A stretch of DNA of 64,000 nt from Silene latifolia (GCF_048544455.1 NC_133538.1:36209469-36273468); one strand, 5' to 3'. Numbered from the stretch's first letter, positions 47,092-59,766 are shown. The notes: generated by a model from the sequence alone, not told the origin. Translations and numbers: made by a program.

Positions 47092-47262
47092 GACGGGTGG
47101 GGCGAACAGACGGGTAAAGACCTCTAATAAAATGGGTAGGGGGGACAATTGTGGGGCACCCCCATGTGCTTCCCACTTTATGACGAAATGGGTATTTTGT
47201 GAGGAAAAATGGTATCCGTCTATACTTATAAACGGATAGTATCCGTCTATAATGAGAATTTG
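47092..47262 (-). repeat. Inverted repeat copy 2
   Basis: Reverse-orientation partner of 46163-46327, on the other side of the Stowaway-like MITE. Confidence 0.6.
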
Positions 47263-47548
47263 TGCTTATATGATTGTCTTGTGATTTTCTTTCTAATCTC
47301 ATTTAGTCTAGACTTCATCTCACCTTGCTATTGGTGCGATAGTGCGTTCTTCCTGCGTTTGTCAGAAATACTATACGAACATAATTTTTAGAGTGTCTAT
47401 GCATAATAAGTGAATATTTTACATCAACAAAGACACACACACATCCTTCCCACACCCCCGCAAACTCTGTGTACTGAATTAAACTTGTAAAACAGGTTTA
47501 AATAGCTTCATTGGTGATATTAATTTAACGCATGTATTTGATCAATTG
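47263..47548. other. Background left of Copia-D
   Basis: AT-rich, no gene. The target duplication TTTGT of Copia-D follows at 47549-47553. Confidence 0.5.
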
Positions 47549-47553
47549 TTTGT

Positions 47554-47675
47554 TATTAGTAAATAATATATTTGTATATATTTAGTTACCTAGTTTAGAG
47601 ATACGTTCACATTGTAAATACGAGTATATATTGTAACCTCGGATAATTGATTATTCACGGAATACAATTCTTTCA
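47554..47675 (+). repeat. Copia-D 5' LTR
   Basis: 122 bp, very short for a copia LTR; starts TATTAGTAAATAATAT and ends TTCTTTCA. Confidence 0.95.
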
Positions 47676-47742
47676 TGGTATCCGTAGTTTTAGGTTTTCT
47701 TAAAAATCCAACAGCCGTCATCCTCTTCGTCACAGCCACGGC

Positions 47743-50700
47743 ATGACGAACACCGAAAGCAGCACCACGCATGGAGCCACTGGTAAGCCCAACCTCCATC
47801 CTGATTATTCCGTCACAAACATCCTCAATAAGGTTCGAATGTTAGATGGTGTTAAGGTGTCTTACTCCGCCTGGGTGAAGCTTTTTACCCTCCATGCCCG
47901 AGGTTATAAAGTCCTTCACCATATTGACGGCACCAATCCGCCACCCGAGACCGACGCCTCGTATGCGTCCTGGTGTGAAATTGATGCCCATGTGCTTCAA
48001 TGGATCTACGGATCCGTTTCCGATGAGCTCCTTCTTCGCATTCTCGAGGCAGACTCCACGGCTCATGAGGCATGGCTCCGTCTCAAAAATCACTTTCACA
48101 ATAACAAGGGTTCTCGAGCGGCGGCCTTGGAACACGAATTTACTCATATGTCGCTGGAAAAAGCGTCATCTTTGGACGATTATTGCCAACGTCTGAAGGA
48201 CATCGCCACCCAATTGAATGATGTCGGCAGCTAGGTAGATGATCAGCGCCTTGTTCTTCAATTGGTTCGCGGGTTACCGTCTGAGTACGATGTGGTCGGT
48301 GCTTTCATTAACCAACAATTGCCCACTTTCGAAACTGCCCGTAGCATGCTCCAACTTGAAGAGCAACGGAAATCTGCCCGCTCCGAGCCTGCTCCCACCG
48401 CACTTGCTGCCCCTGCCGCCACCGACGCCAACGAACTCCAAGGTAATGACACTCACCCTCCTCGTGGTAATTCGAATTGGACTAATAATAATAATAGAAA
48501 GTATTATCATAAAGGGAAGGGTGGGAAAGGGAATTGGAAAAATAATGGCAAAGGGGGTGGTACTGGCGGCGGTAATGGCAGCAGTGGCAAGTCGTCCACC
48601 GTTCCGGCAGCAATCACCATACCCATGTGGCCTGGTACACCTTGGAATGCTCCCTGGGGTGTGCCGCCATGCCCGTACCCTGCTCAACAAGGGTGGGCTC
48701 CTGTCTGGCAGCCGCAGCAGCCACGTGGACCGTCCCAATCTCAACCACGGTTCTCTGTTCCCGGCCAAGTCTACGGACAAGCCTATATTGCAGCTCCACA
48801 AGCAGGATGGGAGATGTCCAATATGAATCAGGCTTTTCAAACAATGACATTGATTCCGCCTGACAATGCTCAATGGGTCATGGATACGGGCGCCTCGTCA
48901 CATCTCACCTCCGAGTCAGGTACGCTAAATCCTCCTTTTAATTTGAGTTCTATTCGGTCAATCTTTGTCGGCAATGGTAAGTCCATTCCTGTACTTGGGT
49001 CGGATCACGCATCCATAACCCTCCCTGACTGCAAATTGTCCCTCAAAAACGTCCTTTACGCCCCTAACATTATTAAAAACCTTATTTCCGTTCGCCAATT
49101 TACCAAAGATAATAATGTTACTGTGGAATTTGACCCTAATGGTTTCTCTGTGAAGGATATTCAGACTGGGAGAACGATAATGAGGAGCAATAGCACCGGT
49201 ACCCTCTACCCCGTGTCAGCCACGTCGTCCAAAGAGCCACCCATCACGTTCATCGCCGAGTCATCTCGTGACCTTTGGCATCCTCGCCTAGGTCACCCCG
49301 GCTCCAATATTACTAGTTATCTTCATAGTCACAAATTTATAAATTGTAATAAGGAGCCCCGCTCCCATTTATGTCATTCTTGTCAAGTAGGAAAACATAA
49401 ACGTCTCCCATTTAATGATTCAAATTCTATGTCACTTTCACCTTTTGATATTTTACATTGTCACTTGTGGACTTCCCCTCTCCTTAGTAAAAGTGGATTC
49501 AAATACTACATGGTCCTCATCGATAATTACTGTCAATACGTATGGGTCTATCCACTAAAATTCAAATCCGAATCCTTTCAAAAATTTATCCAACTTCAAG
49601 CTTTAATTCGCACCCAATTTTCCAAAGAAATTAAAAGTTTTCAATGCGACATGGGCCGCGAATTTGATAATTCTTCCTTCCACAATTTGGCCCAACAACA
49701 CGGCATCTCCCTACGGTTTTCATGTCCACACACATCCCCTCAAAACGGTAAAGCCGAACGCATGATCCGTCGCTTAAACGAAATTATGCTTACCTTACTT
49801 CTACATGCCTCCCTACCACCTACATTTTGGGTCGATGCACTTCATACAGCCACTTACCTTCACAACATCCTTCCTTCCAAAATTCTTTCCTACCGATCCC
49901 CCGCTTCCGCCCTCTTCCTCCGTCACCCAACATATTCTCACCTACGAGTCTTCGGTTGCCTATGCTACCCAAACTTGTCTGCCACTCGTCAAAATAAACT
50001 TCAACCACGATCTACCCGTTGTGTTTTCTTAGGCTATCCCGCAAATTATCGAGGATACCAGTGTCTTGAGCTCTCCTCCGGCAAAATTCTCCTATCCCGG
50101 CATGTCACTTTTGACGAACACACCTTTCCCTTCGCTGCCACTACCCCTACCACATCCTCCACCTACGACTTCCTCCACACTCCTCTTCCTCTAGACACCT
50201 TCGCCTACCCTACCTCCCCTGCCCACAACGACCCAGCCAACCCTACCCAAACTGACCCCCCAACCCCTGCCCACACCGAACCCAATACCCCTAACTCACC
50301 AGACACACCACCACACACCAACCCCGCCACACCAGACCCGCCAATACCGTCCCCTCCTCCAAACACCGCAGCCATTCCCACTACCCAACTCCAACCAACC
50401 CACCAAATGGCAACCCGTGCTAGTCACGGCATTTTCAAACCTATAGACCGCCTCAACCTTATCGCCCATACAAAGCCCCACATCAGCTCTCTACCCAAAT
50501 CCCCCAAAGACGCCCTTTGTGACCCGAATTGGAAAGCCGCAATGAATGCCGAATATCGTGCTCTTATTGAAAATCATACATGGGATTTAGTGCCCCGACC
50601 CGCTGATGCTCATGTGATTAGGTGTATGTGGCTCTTTCGTCACAAGTTTCATTCCGATGGTAGCCTAGAACGCTATAAAGCGCGACTGGTGGTTAATGGA

Positions 50701-52041
50701 AAAACACAACAGGTGGGTATTGATTGCGATGAGACCTTTAGCCCTGTTGTTAAACCGGCTACTATCCGCACTGTGTTGAGCCTCGATGTCAATCGTTCTT
50801 GGCCCATCCATCAACTGGATGTCAAGAATGCATTCTTACACGGTGATCTTCATGAGACGGTATACATGCACCAGCCACCCGGGTTCTGTAATAAGACGAA
50901 ACCAGGATTTGTGTGTAAGCTTCGGAAATCATTATATGGCCTAAAACAGGCCCCCCGGGCGTGGTACCACCGGTTTGCCACATTTATCACGATGCATGGT
51001 TTTAAGAGCAGTATTTGCGATAACTCCTTATTTATATATCAAAACGGCCCTCACACTGCCTATCTACTTCTTTATGTTGATGATATTGTCATTACTGCTT
51101 CTTCCTCACAGTTTTTGCAGCAAATTATTGCCACTTTGTCCCGTGAATTTGCGATGAAGGACCTCGGCAAACTTCATCATTTTCTTGGCATTACAATCAC
51201 CCGGTCCAAAGCTGGTTTGTTTCTTTCTCAAGGACAGTATGCTAAGTCTATTCTTGCACGGACATCTATGACAGGCTGCAACTCCACGGCAACTCCAGTC
51301 GACACTTCAGCTAAACTCAGCGCCACGGACGGCCCGAAAGTCGCTGACCCCGCTTTATATCGAAGCATTGCAGGTGCACTTCAATATCTTACTATCACAC
51401 GTCCTGATATTTCTTATGCGGTTCAGCAAATTTGCTTATTCATGCATGACCCACGAGAACCACACTTGCACTTTATGAAGCGGGTACTCCGCTACATCAA
51501 GGGAACATTAGAGTTTGGCCTTACCTTTTCCGTGTCCAAATCCCATGCTCTAACTGCTTATACTGATGCGGATTGGGCCGGCTGCCCCAATTCTCGCCGC
51601 TCTACTTCCGGATATTGTGTTTTTCTCGGGGACAATTTGATATCTTGGTCGTCCAAACGTCAAGTAACTGTGTCTCGATCCAGTGCCGAAGCTGAGTATC
51701 GGGGCGTAGCTAACGTAGTGGCTGAAACGACTTGGCTGCGAAATCTATTGCTCGAACTTCATATGCCACTTCGTAATGCTACTCTTGTCTACTGTGATAA
51801 TATCTCTGCCGTCTACTTATCTGGTAATCCTGTACAGCACCAGCGCACGAAACACATTGAAATCGATATACACTTTGTTCGTGAACAGGTGCAGCTTGGA
51901 CGCGTTCGAGTTCTTCATGTTCCTTCACCATTTCAGTACGCAGACATTTTTACGAAGGGACTCCCTCGACAGCTATTTCATCATTTTCGTTCCAGTCTAA
52001 GCGTCCATCCTCCTCCCGCTTCGACTGCGGGGGTGTATTAG
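47743..52041 (+). pseudogene. Copia-D gag-pol polyprotein, one stop and mutated integrase
   Basis: A single frame of 1,433 codons from ATG 47743 (MTNTESSTT) to 52041, broken only by TAG at 48232-48234. At the same place the Copia-B Gag has Pro (VGSP). Gag has a UBN2-like part (VLQWIYGSV, YCQRLKDIATQL) and a Gly/Lys/Asn-rich then Trp/Pro-rich tail without a CCHC knuckle. Protease DTGAS is near residue 380 and LWHPRLGHPG follows. Integrase reads ILHCHLWTSP, QCDMGREFDN and QNGKAERM: the first catalytic Asp is His (CAC, 49462-49464), while Copia-B keeps HCDLWTSP. RT YVDD is near 1111 and RNase H YTDADWAGC near 1273, both intact. Strong coding preservation with two disabling point changes. Confidence 0.94.
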
Positions 52042-52157
52042 TAAATAATATATTTGTATATATTTAGTTACCTAGTTTAGAGATACGTTCACATTGTAAA
52101 TACGAGTATATATTGTAACCTCGGATAATTGATTATTCACGGAATACAATTCTTTCA
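52036..52157 (+). repeat. Copia-D 3' LTR
   Basis: Identical to the 5' LTR; follows the purine tract directly. Confidence 0.95.
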
Positions 52158-52162
52158 TTTGT

Positions 52163-52395
52163 GTTGTAGCTGCGTATAATGGCAGGCGGGCACATATTCC
52201 TTGATGAGCTTAACAGGAGTAGTCAAAATTACAAGGTCAAGGTGAAAGTTCTTGAAAAGGACATGCCCCAACTATCTAAGAACAAGAATGTGCTATACTA
52301 ATCCGTTTTTTTACAAGACGATAAAGCAAGATATCTTTAAACCTGTATTGCTAAACTCTGAAGTGAAGGATGATTAAATATTGTATCGTGATTAT
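52163..52395 (+). pseudogene. RPA-like single-strand-binding protein fragment
   Basis: ATG 52179 opens MAGGHIFLDELNRSSQNYKV, the usual look of the first strand of an RPA70 DNA-binding OB fold in plant genomes. After TAA at 52299-52301 the same frame goes on SVFLQDDKARYL, matching the next strand. The coding relic ends before the SIRE element; ATTAT at 52391-52395 is that element's target duplication. Plant Helitrons often carry RPA-like genes, so this may belong with the helicase relic at 1055-2789, but the connection cannot be proved across the insertions. The match is short. Confidence 0.5.
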
Positions 52396-53767
52396 TGAGG
52401 AGTCTATTGATCGAATACGAAAGAGGGGGGTGAATTGAGTATTAAAAACGATGACCGCTTTTTTTGATCTATATGATATAAAATAATTATTTGATTTTAT
52501 TGATTAAAATAAACTAATTAAATTACTTAATAATAAATACAAAATTGAAATAACAATAATAAAGAGAGAGAGAAAGAGAGACACACAGGATTTTGAAGTG
52601 GTTCAGTTTCACAAGTCGAAACCTACTTCCACTATTCTCGATTAATAATTTTTAGTACCATTCTCCGGATTACAAAAATTATCAATCCACTCGTATAATC
52701 AACTATATGATTATAACTCAGATTGAGTATCGCTAAATACTCTAGGTTGCTCTTACGTTAATAAGAAAAATATAACGATAAATACTAATCTCACGTTATG
52801 CGAGTGAGTATAATATCTTTGTGTATTTAGTATCCTATAACGATTTTTCTTCGAGTGATTGACAAATATGATGCGCAATTTTTGTATAAGCAAATTATAA
52901 AATAATAATTAAGGCTCAAAGAATTTTGCTTAAAATATTTTTCTCTCTAAAAGTGTAGATGTGTGTGTCACATTTAAATGATGAATGAATGAGAGTATTT
53001 ATAGTAGTAGAGAATTAGGGTTTAGGAATGTTCTGGAATTAGGGCATAGGAATGTTCTGGAAGAATAAATCACTAAACGACTTGATGAACAAGTAAGAAG
53101 CAAAGGAAGAAGGAGTTTGACCTCCTAGGGTTTCGGCCACCTAGGGTTTCGGCCTCCCTAGGGTTCGGCCGGCCTCTAGGCCTCCTTCGGTCCACTATTG
53201 CTTCCATAGCCCACAACAAATCGAGATAGAATTTAGTTAAAGCCCTAGGTTGCATGACGATATAAATATCGTGTTACAAACCAATAGTTTATTCAACTTA
53301 AATTCTTATTAATTAATTCCAATTAAAATAAATACTCTCTTATTTTATAAATCACTAAAAATATATTTTCCAAAAATTAACGCATCATTTTTGTCTAGCA
53401 ATGAAGTTATGGCTATTAGGTCATAACTTCAATAACCTTTAAATCAAACAAAGTAAAACCATTACCGGATGACGACCTATACTATCTAATCTTCAGTAGA
53501 TCTTCAGTAAACGAATCGTCTCTTCACAAGTCTCTCATCTTGAGTCTCGTGGTTGATTTCTAATCTTGATCTTGCTTGAATACATCGATCAAGTGTATTT
53601 GAAGTTGTACCTCCTTGGTCCAAACTTCAAGCTTGCGTCATTGTAATTGTTCCTTTCTATATTAAGACTTAAGCACACAATTACACGCATATGTTTATAA
53701 TATTAAGTCCACATACAAATCATTACTGTCATTATCAAAACAATTAATAAGGACTAAAGGTCCAACA
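52396..53767 (-). repeat. SIRE element 3' LTR
   Basis: 1,372 bp partner of 62325-63697. A 60-codon frame on the - strand is the same in both LTRs and is not taken as a gene. Confidence 0.93.
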
Positions 53768-54210
53768 AATTCCCCCTTTTTGATGATGACAAGTCTCCTA
53801 TGATTTGTGTCTAAGTCTAGTTCCCCCTCAACATAATACTTCCCAAATTATAGAACAATTGAGCGCAGAAACTTATAATCTTTTCAAAGTTATAACTATA
53901 GAACGCCATGAGAGAATTAACTTGAGACGGTCGCAAATCATAAAAACAATTTCTCCTCTTGGCATCATTGAAAAGATAAAAACAAACATAAAACGACTAG
54001 AATAATATATTATGAGACAAGAATTAATCATGAAAAACATATAATATTAAACGCAATCTAGTTCTTAATTAGCATAATAATATTATAAACTGCAATCACA
54101 CAAGGAATAAAATGCGGAATTGAAAAAGCTAATATCCATAAGATGGATTTTTATTGTGAGCAAAGGAATTAAAAAGATAAGGCTAGGTGAAATGGATTTG
54201 GGCGAGATGG

Positions 54211-55846
54211 TCAAGGGTAGCGAGGGCTCGGCGGGTGTGACCTAGGACGGGTTCGATATTTCAAGTCCTCGAGTCGCGCATGACAATGGTCTAGGAGTGC
54301 AGCTTGGGCAGTCAATCGAGTATCGAAGTTACCAATCCTCAAAGTCATAGCTTTAACTGCTTCATATATAGTTTGCATCTCAGACCTCATCTCCTTTCCA
54401 GATTGCAAGAGCTCATCACCAAACTTAACCAAACTAGCCAAACCTTCCTTCATAAGAGTAGACTCAGACTGTGTTCGCACGGCGGCCTTAAGAGCACTGT
54501 CGATTTTTGTATCAAATCGTGACAACACGGTGTTTATACGAGCCGAGCTAACTTCAATTGGTCCACTAGTATCAACTCTCCTTTCCTTTTTAATAAGATC
54601 AAACAACTCTCCTAATTTCTTGTCTTGCTCATTAATCCTTCCAAGAATAGAAGTGAAATTCGATTCCATCTTAGAATCCAACATCTCAAAACTCACATTA
54701 CTTTTTCCTCCTTTTTCTCCTTTTTCTCCTTTTGTCTCAAAACATAATTCCGGGCCATTAATAACGAGCTTCATATAAGATAAATAAAGATCGCTCATCT
54801 CGTCATTTGTAATAACTCCATAACTATGCTTCCCAAACACTCATTTCTTCTCTAAAATTCGTGAGATCCAATTCCCATAAGGCAAACTTAAAGTAGAAGC
54901 TAAATCATCCATCTTAGCCGTTACACTAGCTTGTATAATTTTATGAAACACAAGCAAGGGTAGACTAACATTTTCTCCTTCAAGCCAAGCCTTCATAATA
55001 ATTATCTCATGAGCCCCGAATTTATCTCTACCTTCTTTGCGTGGCACAACGGTAGTCCAAAGAAAGTTAAAAAAGAACCTCAAGGTTGGCGACAACTTCG
55101 CAGTTAAGATAGTCTCAGATGAAGTCGCATCTTGTTTGAAATACCGTTTCACTAACAACCTTTTTTCAGGTGACATACTTCCCCATTCTACGCTTGGATT
55201 GATTTCGATTCCTCCTTCAGGAACTCGAGCGAAGTCGCAAAAATCACCAGGTGAAACACGTATGAATGTCTCATTAACCACAGCAAGTAAATTTCCTTCC
55301 TTAAATTGAACAGTAGCATAAAATTGATATACCTCAATAGGAAAGACAGGACCACTTACATCAACAATATTTTCCCATCCTTGATCTTTGAGAAAATTTC
55401 TGAAGAACCCAAGTGCTTTATATTTCTTTAACCAATCAATCGAATAAACTCTTCCTACGTGAATGCGATATTGAGCAACTTGATTGATATTCCTTCGTTC
55501 TACTTGAATTAATCGAAGATTATTCAGTCCATTGTTAGTGTAATCATCCATATGCTGTGCGTAAAGAATACGTGAAGAACCATCTTGAAGTATATAGTTC
55601 TCAGTTTTTGAACTTACCTCAATTTCCGAAACCAACTTTCCCTTACCCTTAATCAATTTTCGTCTTTTTGTGAGGTTGTCGGGTAGGTCCACGGCGGACC
55701 GTGGGGGAGCGAGGGGTGTCGGCCGGTGAGGTGCAGCGCGTGGTTCTTGGAGGTGATTGGCTTACCTTCTTTCTAACAACATGTTTCTTGGATTGAAAAC
55801 GGGTTGTAGGTTGATTTGTCATTATGAAATTTGAAGGTTTTAGCAA
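54211..55846 (-). pseudogene. SIRE envelope-position ORF, function unknown
   Basis: Lies between pol and the 3' LTR, where SIRE-lineage elements keep an extra ORF often called envelope-like. A 5' part in a different frame (55846-55649) is basic and Ser/Thr/Pro-rich (MTNQPTTRFQSKKHVVRKK). After a shift near 55680 the main frame (55692-54841, 283 aa) shows LGFFRNFLKDQGWENIVDV and VETFIRVSPGDF-like blocks. An in-frame TGA at 54841-54843 separates it from a 209-codon continuation to 54211, which looks coiled-coil-forming and ends basic and Pro-rich. No signal peptide or clear membrane segment is visible, so a true envelope role is not supported by this copy. Confidence 0.75.
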
Positions 55847-55984
55847 AAGGTATTAGGGTTTTAGATGATTAGAATTGATGAGAACTATGGAGAGATTAAA
55901 GGGGTATATATAGCATAAGGAATTTGTGTTTTGGTAAGAATAGAATTCCTTAAAGATAGAAAATAATACCAATTTCCATATTTT

Positions 55985-56120
55985 TAATGCCTTTCCTTTT
56001 TTTTTCGGCACTTTTTTTTTTTCACGGCACTTTTTTTTTTTTCTTTCGTGCCTTTTTATTTTTTTTTATTTTTTCTTCACGACACACCTTTTTTTTGTGC
56101 TTTCCTTTTTTTGTTTTTGG
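55985..56120. repeat. Poly-T/TC tract
   Basis: Runs of T interrupted by CC and CAC, between pol and the envelope-position ORF. On the sense (-) strand it is A/G-rich, resembling an internal polypurine tract. Confidence 0.7.
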
Positions 56121-56467
56121 TACTATTTCCTATCTCTTATATGACAATAATAAGAAAAGAATCCTCTTTGAAGTAAGATTAAGAAAGAAAATCTTGTGAT
56201 GGAGTTTAGGCAGGATTTGTGTAGGAATATAATAAGATAGAAATATCTTTATTATATTTAGGCATTTTATTGTAAATTTTGTCGAATTTTTGTAAGGAAA
56301 TGTGATTATGCAGAATATAAACTATTACCATACACATAAGCAAGATATAACACGTAAAATAAATATTATTTAACATAATTAAACTTGCAACAAAAATATA
56401 CGGACACAATCGTACAATCTCATCTTCCTAGCTATCATTCAGGTTCCCGGACATAATTATGACGGAT

Positions 56468-58320
56468 TTAATTATCGCTAATTAAACCAATCTCAAGTCT
56501 CAATAACTCAAAGCGTTTTCTAGCTAACGGCTTAGTCAAGATATCAGCCCATTGCCTTTCGGTACTACAAAATTCAAGTGAAATGTTGCCTTTCTCTACA
56601 TGATCCCGTAGAAAATGGTGTCGAATATCTATATGTTTGGTCCTCGAGTCTTTGGGGGTTCTTAGAAATTACTATAGCACTCGTATTGTCACACATAATA
56701 GGCATACGACCTACATTAATATCATAATCACATAGTTGTTGCTTTAACCAAAGTAATTGAGAACATACCAGTCCAGCAGATACATACTCGGCTTCAGCAG
56801 TAGACATTGCAATTGAATTTTGTTTCTTTGATCCCCATGTGATAATACAAGGTCCAACAAACGTAGCAAACCCAGAAGTGCTTTTCCTATCTAAAGAGCA
56901 TCCTGCATAATCTGCATCTGAATACCCTACTAGATCGAAATTACACTCAAGTGGATACCATAAGTACAAATTAGATGTACCAATTAAATATCTCAAGATA
57001 CGTTTAACTGCAATCATATATGACTCTTTAGGACACGATTGATATCGGGCACAGACACATACGCTAAACATTATATCAGGACGACTTGCAGTTAAATATA
57101 AAAGTGAACCAATCATACCTCCATATGTAGTCTTATCGACACACTTACCATGTTCATCTATAGTCATCTTCTTTTCAGGCACCATAGGTGTATCGTAAAA
57201 TTTTGCATTTTCCATACCGAATTTTCGAATCAGTTCCTTGATATATTTCTGCTGGTGAATCTTTATACCATCCTTTGTTTGTTGAATTTGTAAACCTAGA
57301 AAGTACTTCAGTTCTCCCATCATGCTCATTTCAAACTCAGAAGTCATTAGATCTGAAAAATACTTGCACAATTTTTCATTAGTAGAACCGAATATAATAT
57401 CGTCTACATAAATTTGCACAACAAGTAAATTAGAACCCTCGGATTTTAGGAACAAGGTTTTATCGACAGATCCTCTTATAAAATTATTTTGTAACAAAAA
57501 CTTGGATAATCTGTCATACCATGCCCTTGGAGTTTGTTTCAAACCATATAAAGCTTTGTCTAATTTATAAACGTGGTTTTGAAACTTGCTATCTAAAAAT
57601 CCGGGAGGTTGTTCTACATAAACTTCTTCTTCCAAGTAGCCATTAAGAAAAGCAGTCTTAACGTCCATTTGGAATAATTTCATTCCTTTATGAGCAGCAA
57701 AGGCAATAATGAGACGAATAGCCTCAAGTCTTACTACGGGTGCAAAGGTCTCGTCATAATCGATCCCTTCTTGTTGATTGTAGCCTTGGACAACTAGTCG
57801 TACCTTGTTTCTTGTAATAAGTCCTGTATCGTCCAATTTGTTTCTAAACACCCATCTTGTACCAATAACAGTTCGATCACTAGGTCGTGCCACCAAGTGC
57901 CATACCTTATTGCGTTCGAATTGTTGAAGCTCATCTTGCATAGCAGTTATCCAATCAGGTTCCGCAAGAGCTTCTTTAATATTGGTGGGTTCAATGGTTG
58001 ATAGAAACGAAAAGAACGAGCATAAATTATTCAAGGACCTTCTAGTTTTAATGCCTTGCTCTAGATCCCCTAGGATTTTGTCCAAAGGGTGGGAGCTTTG
58101 ATGTTTCAACTTTTTGAGAACTCTAGGCTCATTATCATTTGATGGACTAGCATCATCTGCAGACGAAGAATCATGATTTGTTCTCCCTGAGTTAGACTCG
58201 GGATTTTGTTTAGAAGTATCACTAACTTCATTAGAAATATCATGATTTGGATCGGAAGTTACATCATCATTAGGTATAACTTCAAGATCTTTTTTTTATC
58301 TAAGGAAGGGTCGATAGTAT
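56468..58320 (-). pseudogene. SIRE reverse transcriptase and RNase H
   Basis: The main frame 58109-56574 holds the RT start [40 protein letters not shown] and active site YVDDIIFGS, and RNase [20 protein letters not shown] and MCDNTSAI. A one-base shift near 56645 changes the frame; the proper ending ([14 protein letters not shown] ... ADILTKPLA) reads on to TAA at 56468-56470. Upstream, a run of eight A on the - strand near 58290-58300 causes another shift separating it from the integrase tail. Active-site residues are intact. Confidence 0.9.
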
Positions 58321-59740
58321 CATTAACTATGGACTCATCACTTCTCTTAGGATCGTTTGCAGAGTTATCTAGTTCATCATTGATACCTTGAATATCTTCA
58401 TTTTCATTTAGGGGCTCATTTCTTGCTAAAAAGAAATCGGGCTCATCTGGATCCTCTTCTTCCTGTTCAACTTTATCAAACACATTATCTTCGTCAAAGC
58501 GAACATGAACACTTTCTTCTATGCGCAAGGTTCTTTTATTGAACACTTTGTAAGCTTTACTAAGATCAGAATATCCCAGAAAAACAGCTTCATCACTTCG
58601 GGGGTCAAATTTTCTTTTCCATTATTGTGAACAAAGCATTTGCTCCCGAAGCAACGGAGATGTGATATATTGGGTTTTCTCCCTCTTAAAAGTTCATAGG
58701 GAGTGTTTTTCAAAATAGGTCGGATCATAGTTCTATTATGCACATAGCATGCGGTACTAACAGCTTCTGCCCAAAAGCTTCTAGGAAGGCCACTACACAA
58801 AAGCATAGTACGAGCCATATCCTCTAGGGTTCTATTCATACGTTCCACGACACCATTTTGTTGTGGGGTATGTGGTGCGGAGAAGTTATGCCCCACACCA
58901 TTTTCCATACAAAATTCTATAAATAACTGATTATCAAATTCCGTGTCGTGATCCGTCCGAATCGAAATAAGCTTATTATCATATCTATTTTGGGCAAGCT
59001 TCATTAATACCACAAATTCATCGAAAGTTTCATCTTTAGAGGACAGAAAGATTGGCCAGACATACCTTGAGTAATCGTCGACTAGAACAAATATATACTT
59101 TGATCCACCACGGCTTCTAACTCTCATAGGTCCACATAAATCCATGTGTACCATCTCAAGTGGTCGTTTAGTGCTAACTATTCTTTTAGGTTTAAAAGAG
59201 GATCTAACATATTTGCAGCGGGCACATGACTCACACATTGTCTCTTGCTCGAATTTAATTGAGGGCAAGCCTTCAACTAAATCCATAGACTTAAGTTTCT
59301 TTAAAATAGTTGGACTAATGTGTGCAAACCTCTTGTGCCATAAGCAAGTCTCATCTGAGGTTGCTTTCATACACGAAAAGGAATTTGTATTGACAACATT
59401 TAAGTCAATCATATACACATTCCTCATACGGTGACCCTCAAGTAAAACATTACTAGTACCTTCAATTATGATACGACAAACATCGGCATGAAAAACAACT
59501 CTATTTCCTTTATCACATAATTGAGAAATACTAAGTAAGTTATGTTTAAGACCACTTACCAGATATACTTTATCGATTGAAAGGGAGGTTGAGATTCCAA
59601 TTTTTCCTACTCCAATAGTCCTACCCTTCTTGTTATCTCCAAAGGTAACTTTGCCACCGAAGAAGGGCTCTAGTGAAAGAAAAAGATTTCTGTCTCCTGT
59701 CATGTATCTCGAGCATCCACTGTCAAGATACCATAGATTA
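58259..59740 (-). pseudogene. SIRE protease end and integrase
   Basis: The protease motif WYLDSGCSRYMTG (59735-59697) carries the active-site Asp, with a stop just upstream. The frame 59703-58519 then shows CLWHKRFAH, zinc-binding CESCARCK, and integrase MDLCGPM, RTDHDTEFDN and QQNGVVERMN, so D, D and E are all present. A shift near 58612 moves the C-terminal part (SVHVRFDEDNVFDK) to frame 58546-58259, which ends in an acidic linker. The catalytic core looks intact but the fused reading frame is broken. Confidence 0.9.
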
Positions 59741-59766
59741 TTTTAATTCACTACTACCTGCAAATG

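Larger units (their letters stand above)
47554..52157 (+). mobile_element. Copia-D: recent Ty1/copia element with identical LTRs
   Basis: The LTRs 47554-47675 and 52036-52157 are each 122 bp and identical by eye. Target duplication TTTGT lies at 47549-47553 and 52158-52162. The LTR ends are TATTAG...TTTCA, again TA...CA. The PBS TGGTATCC starts at 47676 and the purine tract GACTGCGGGGGTG ends at 52035. It belongs to the same lineage as Copia-B by protein and purine tract. One gag stop and an integrase active-site change make it non-autonomous. Confidence 0.95.

Noticed and set aside
53073..53255. 60-codon frame identical at 63004-63186
   Set aside because: It is identical because both copies are in the SIRE LTRs; no start context or family match, and it lies in a region better explained as LTR.
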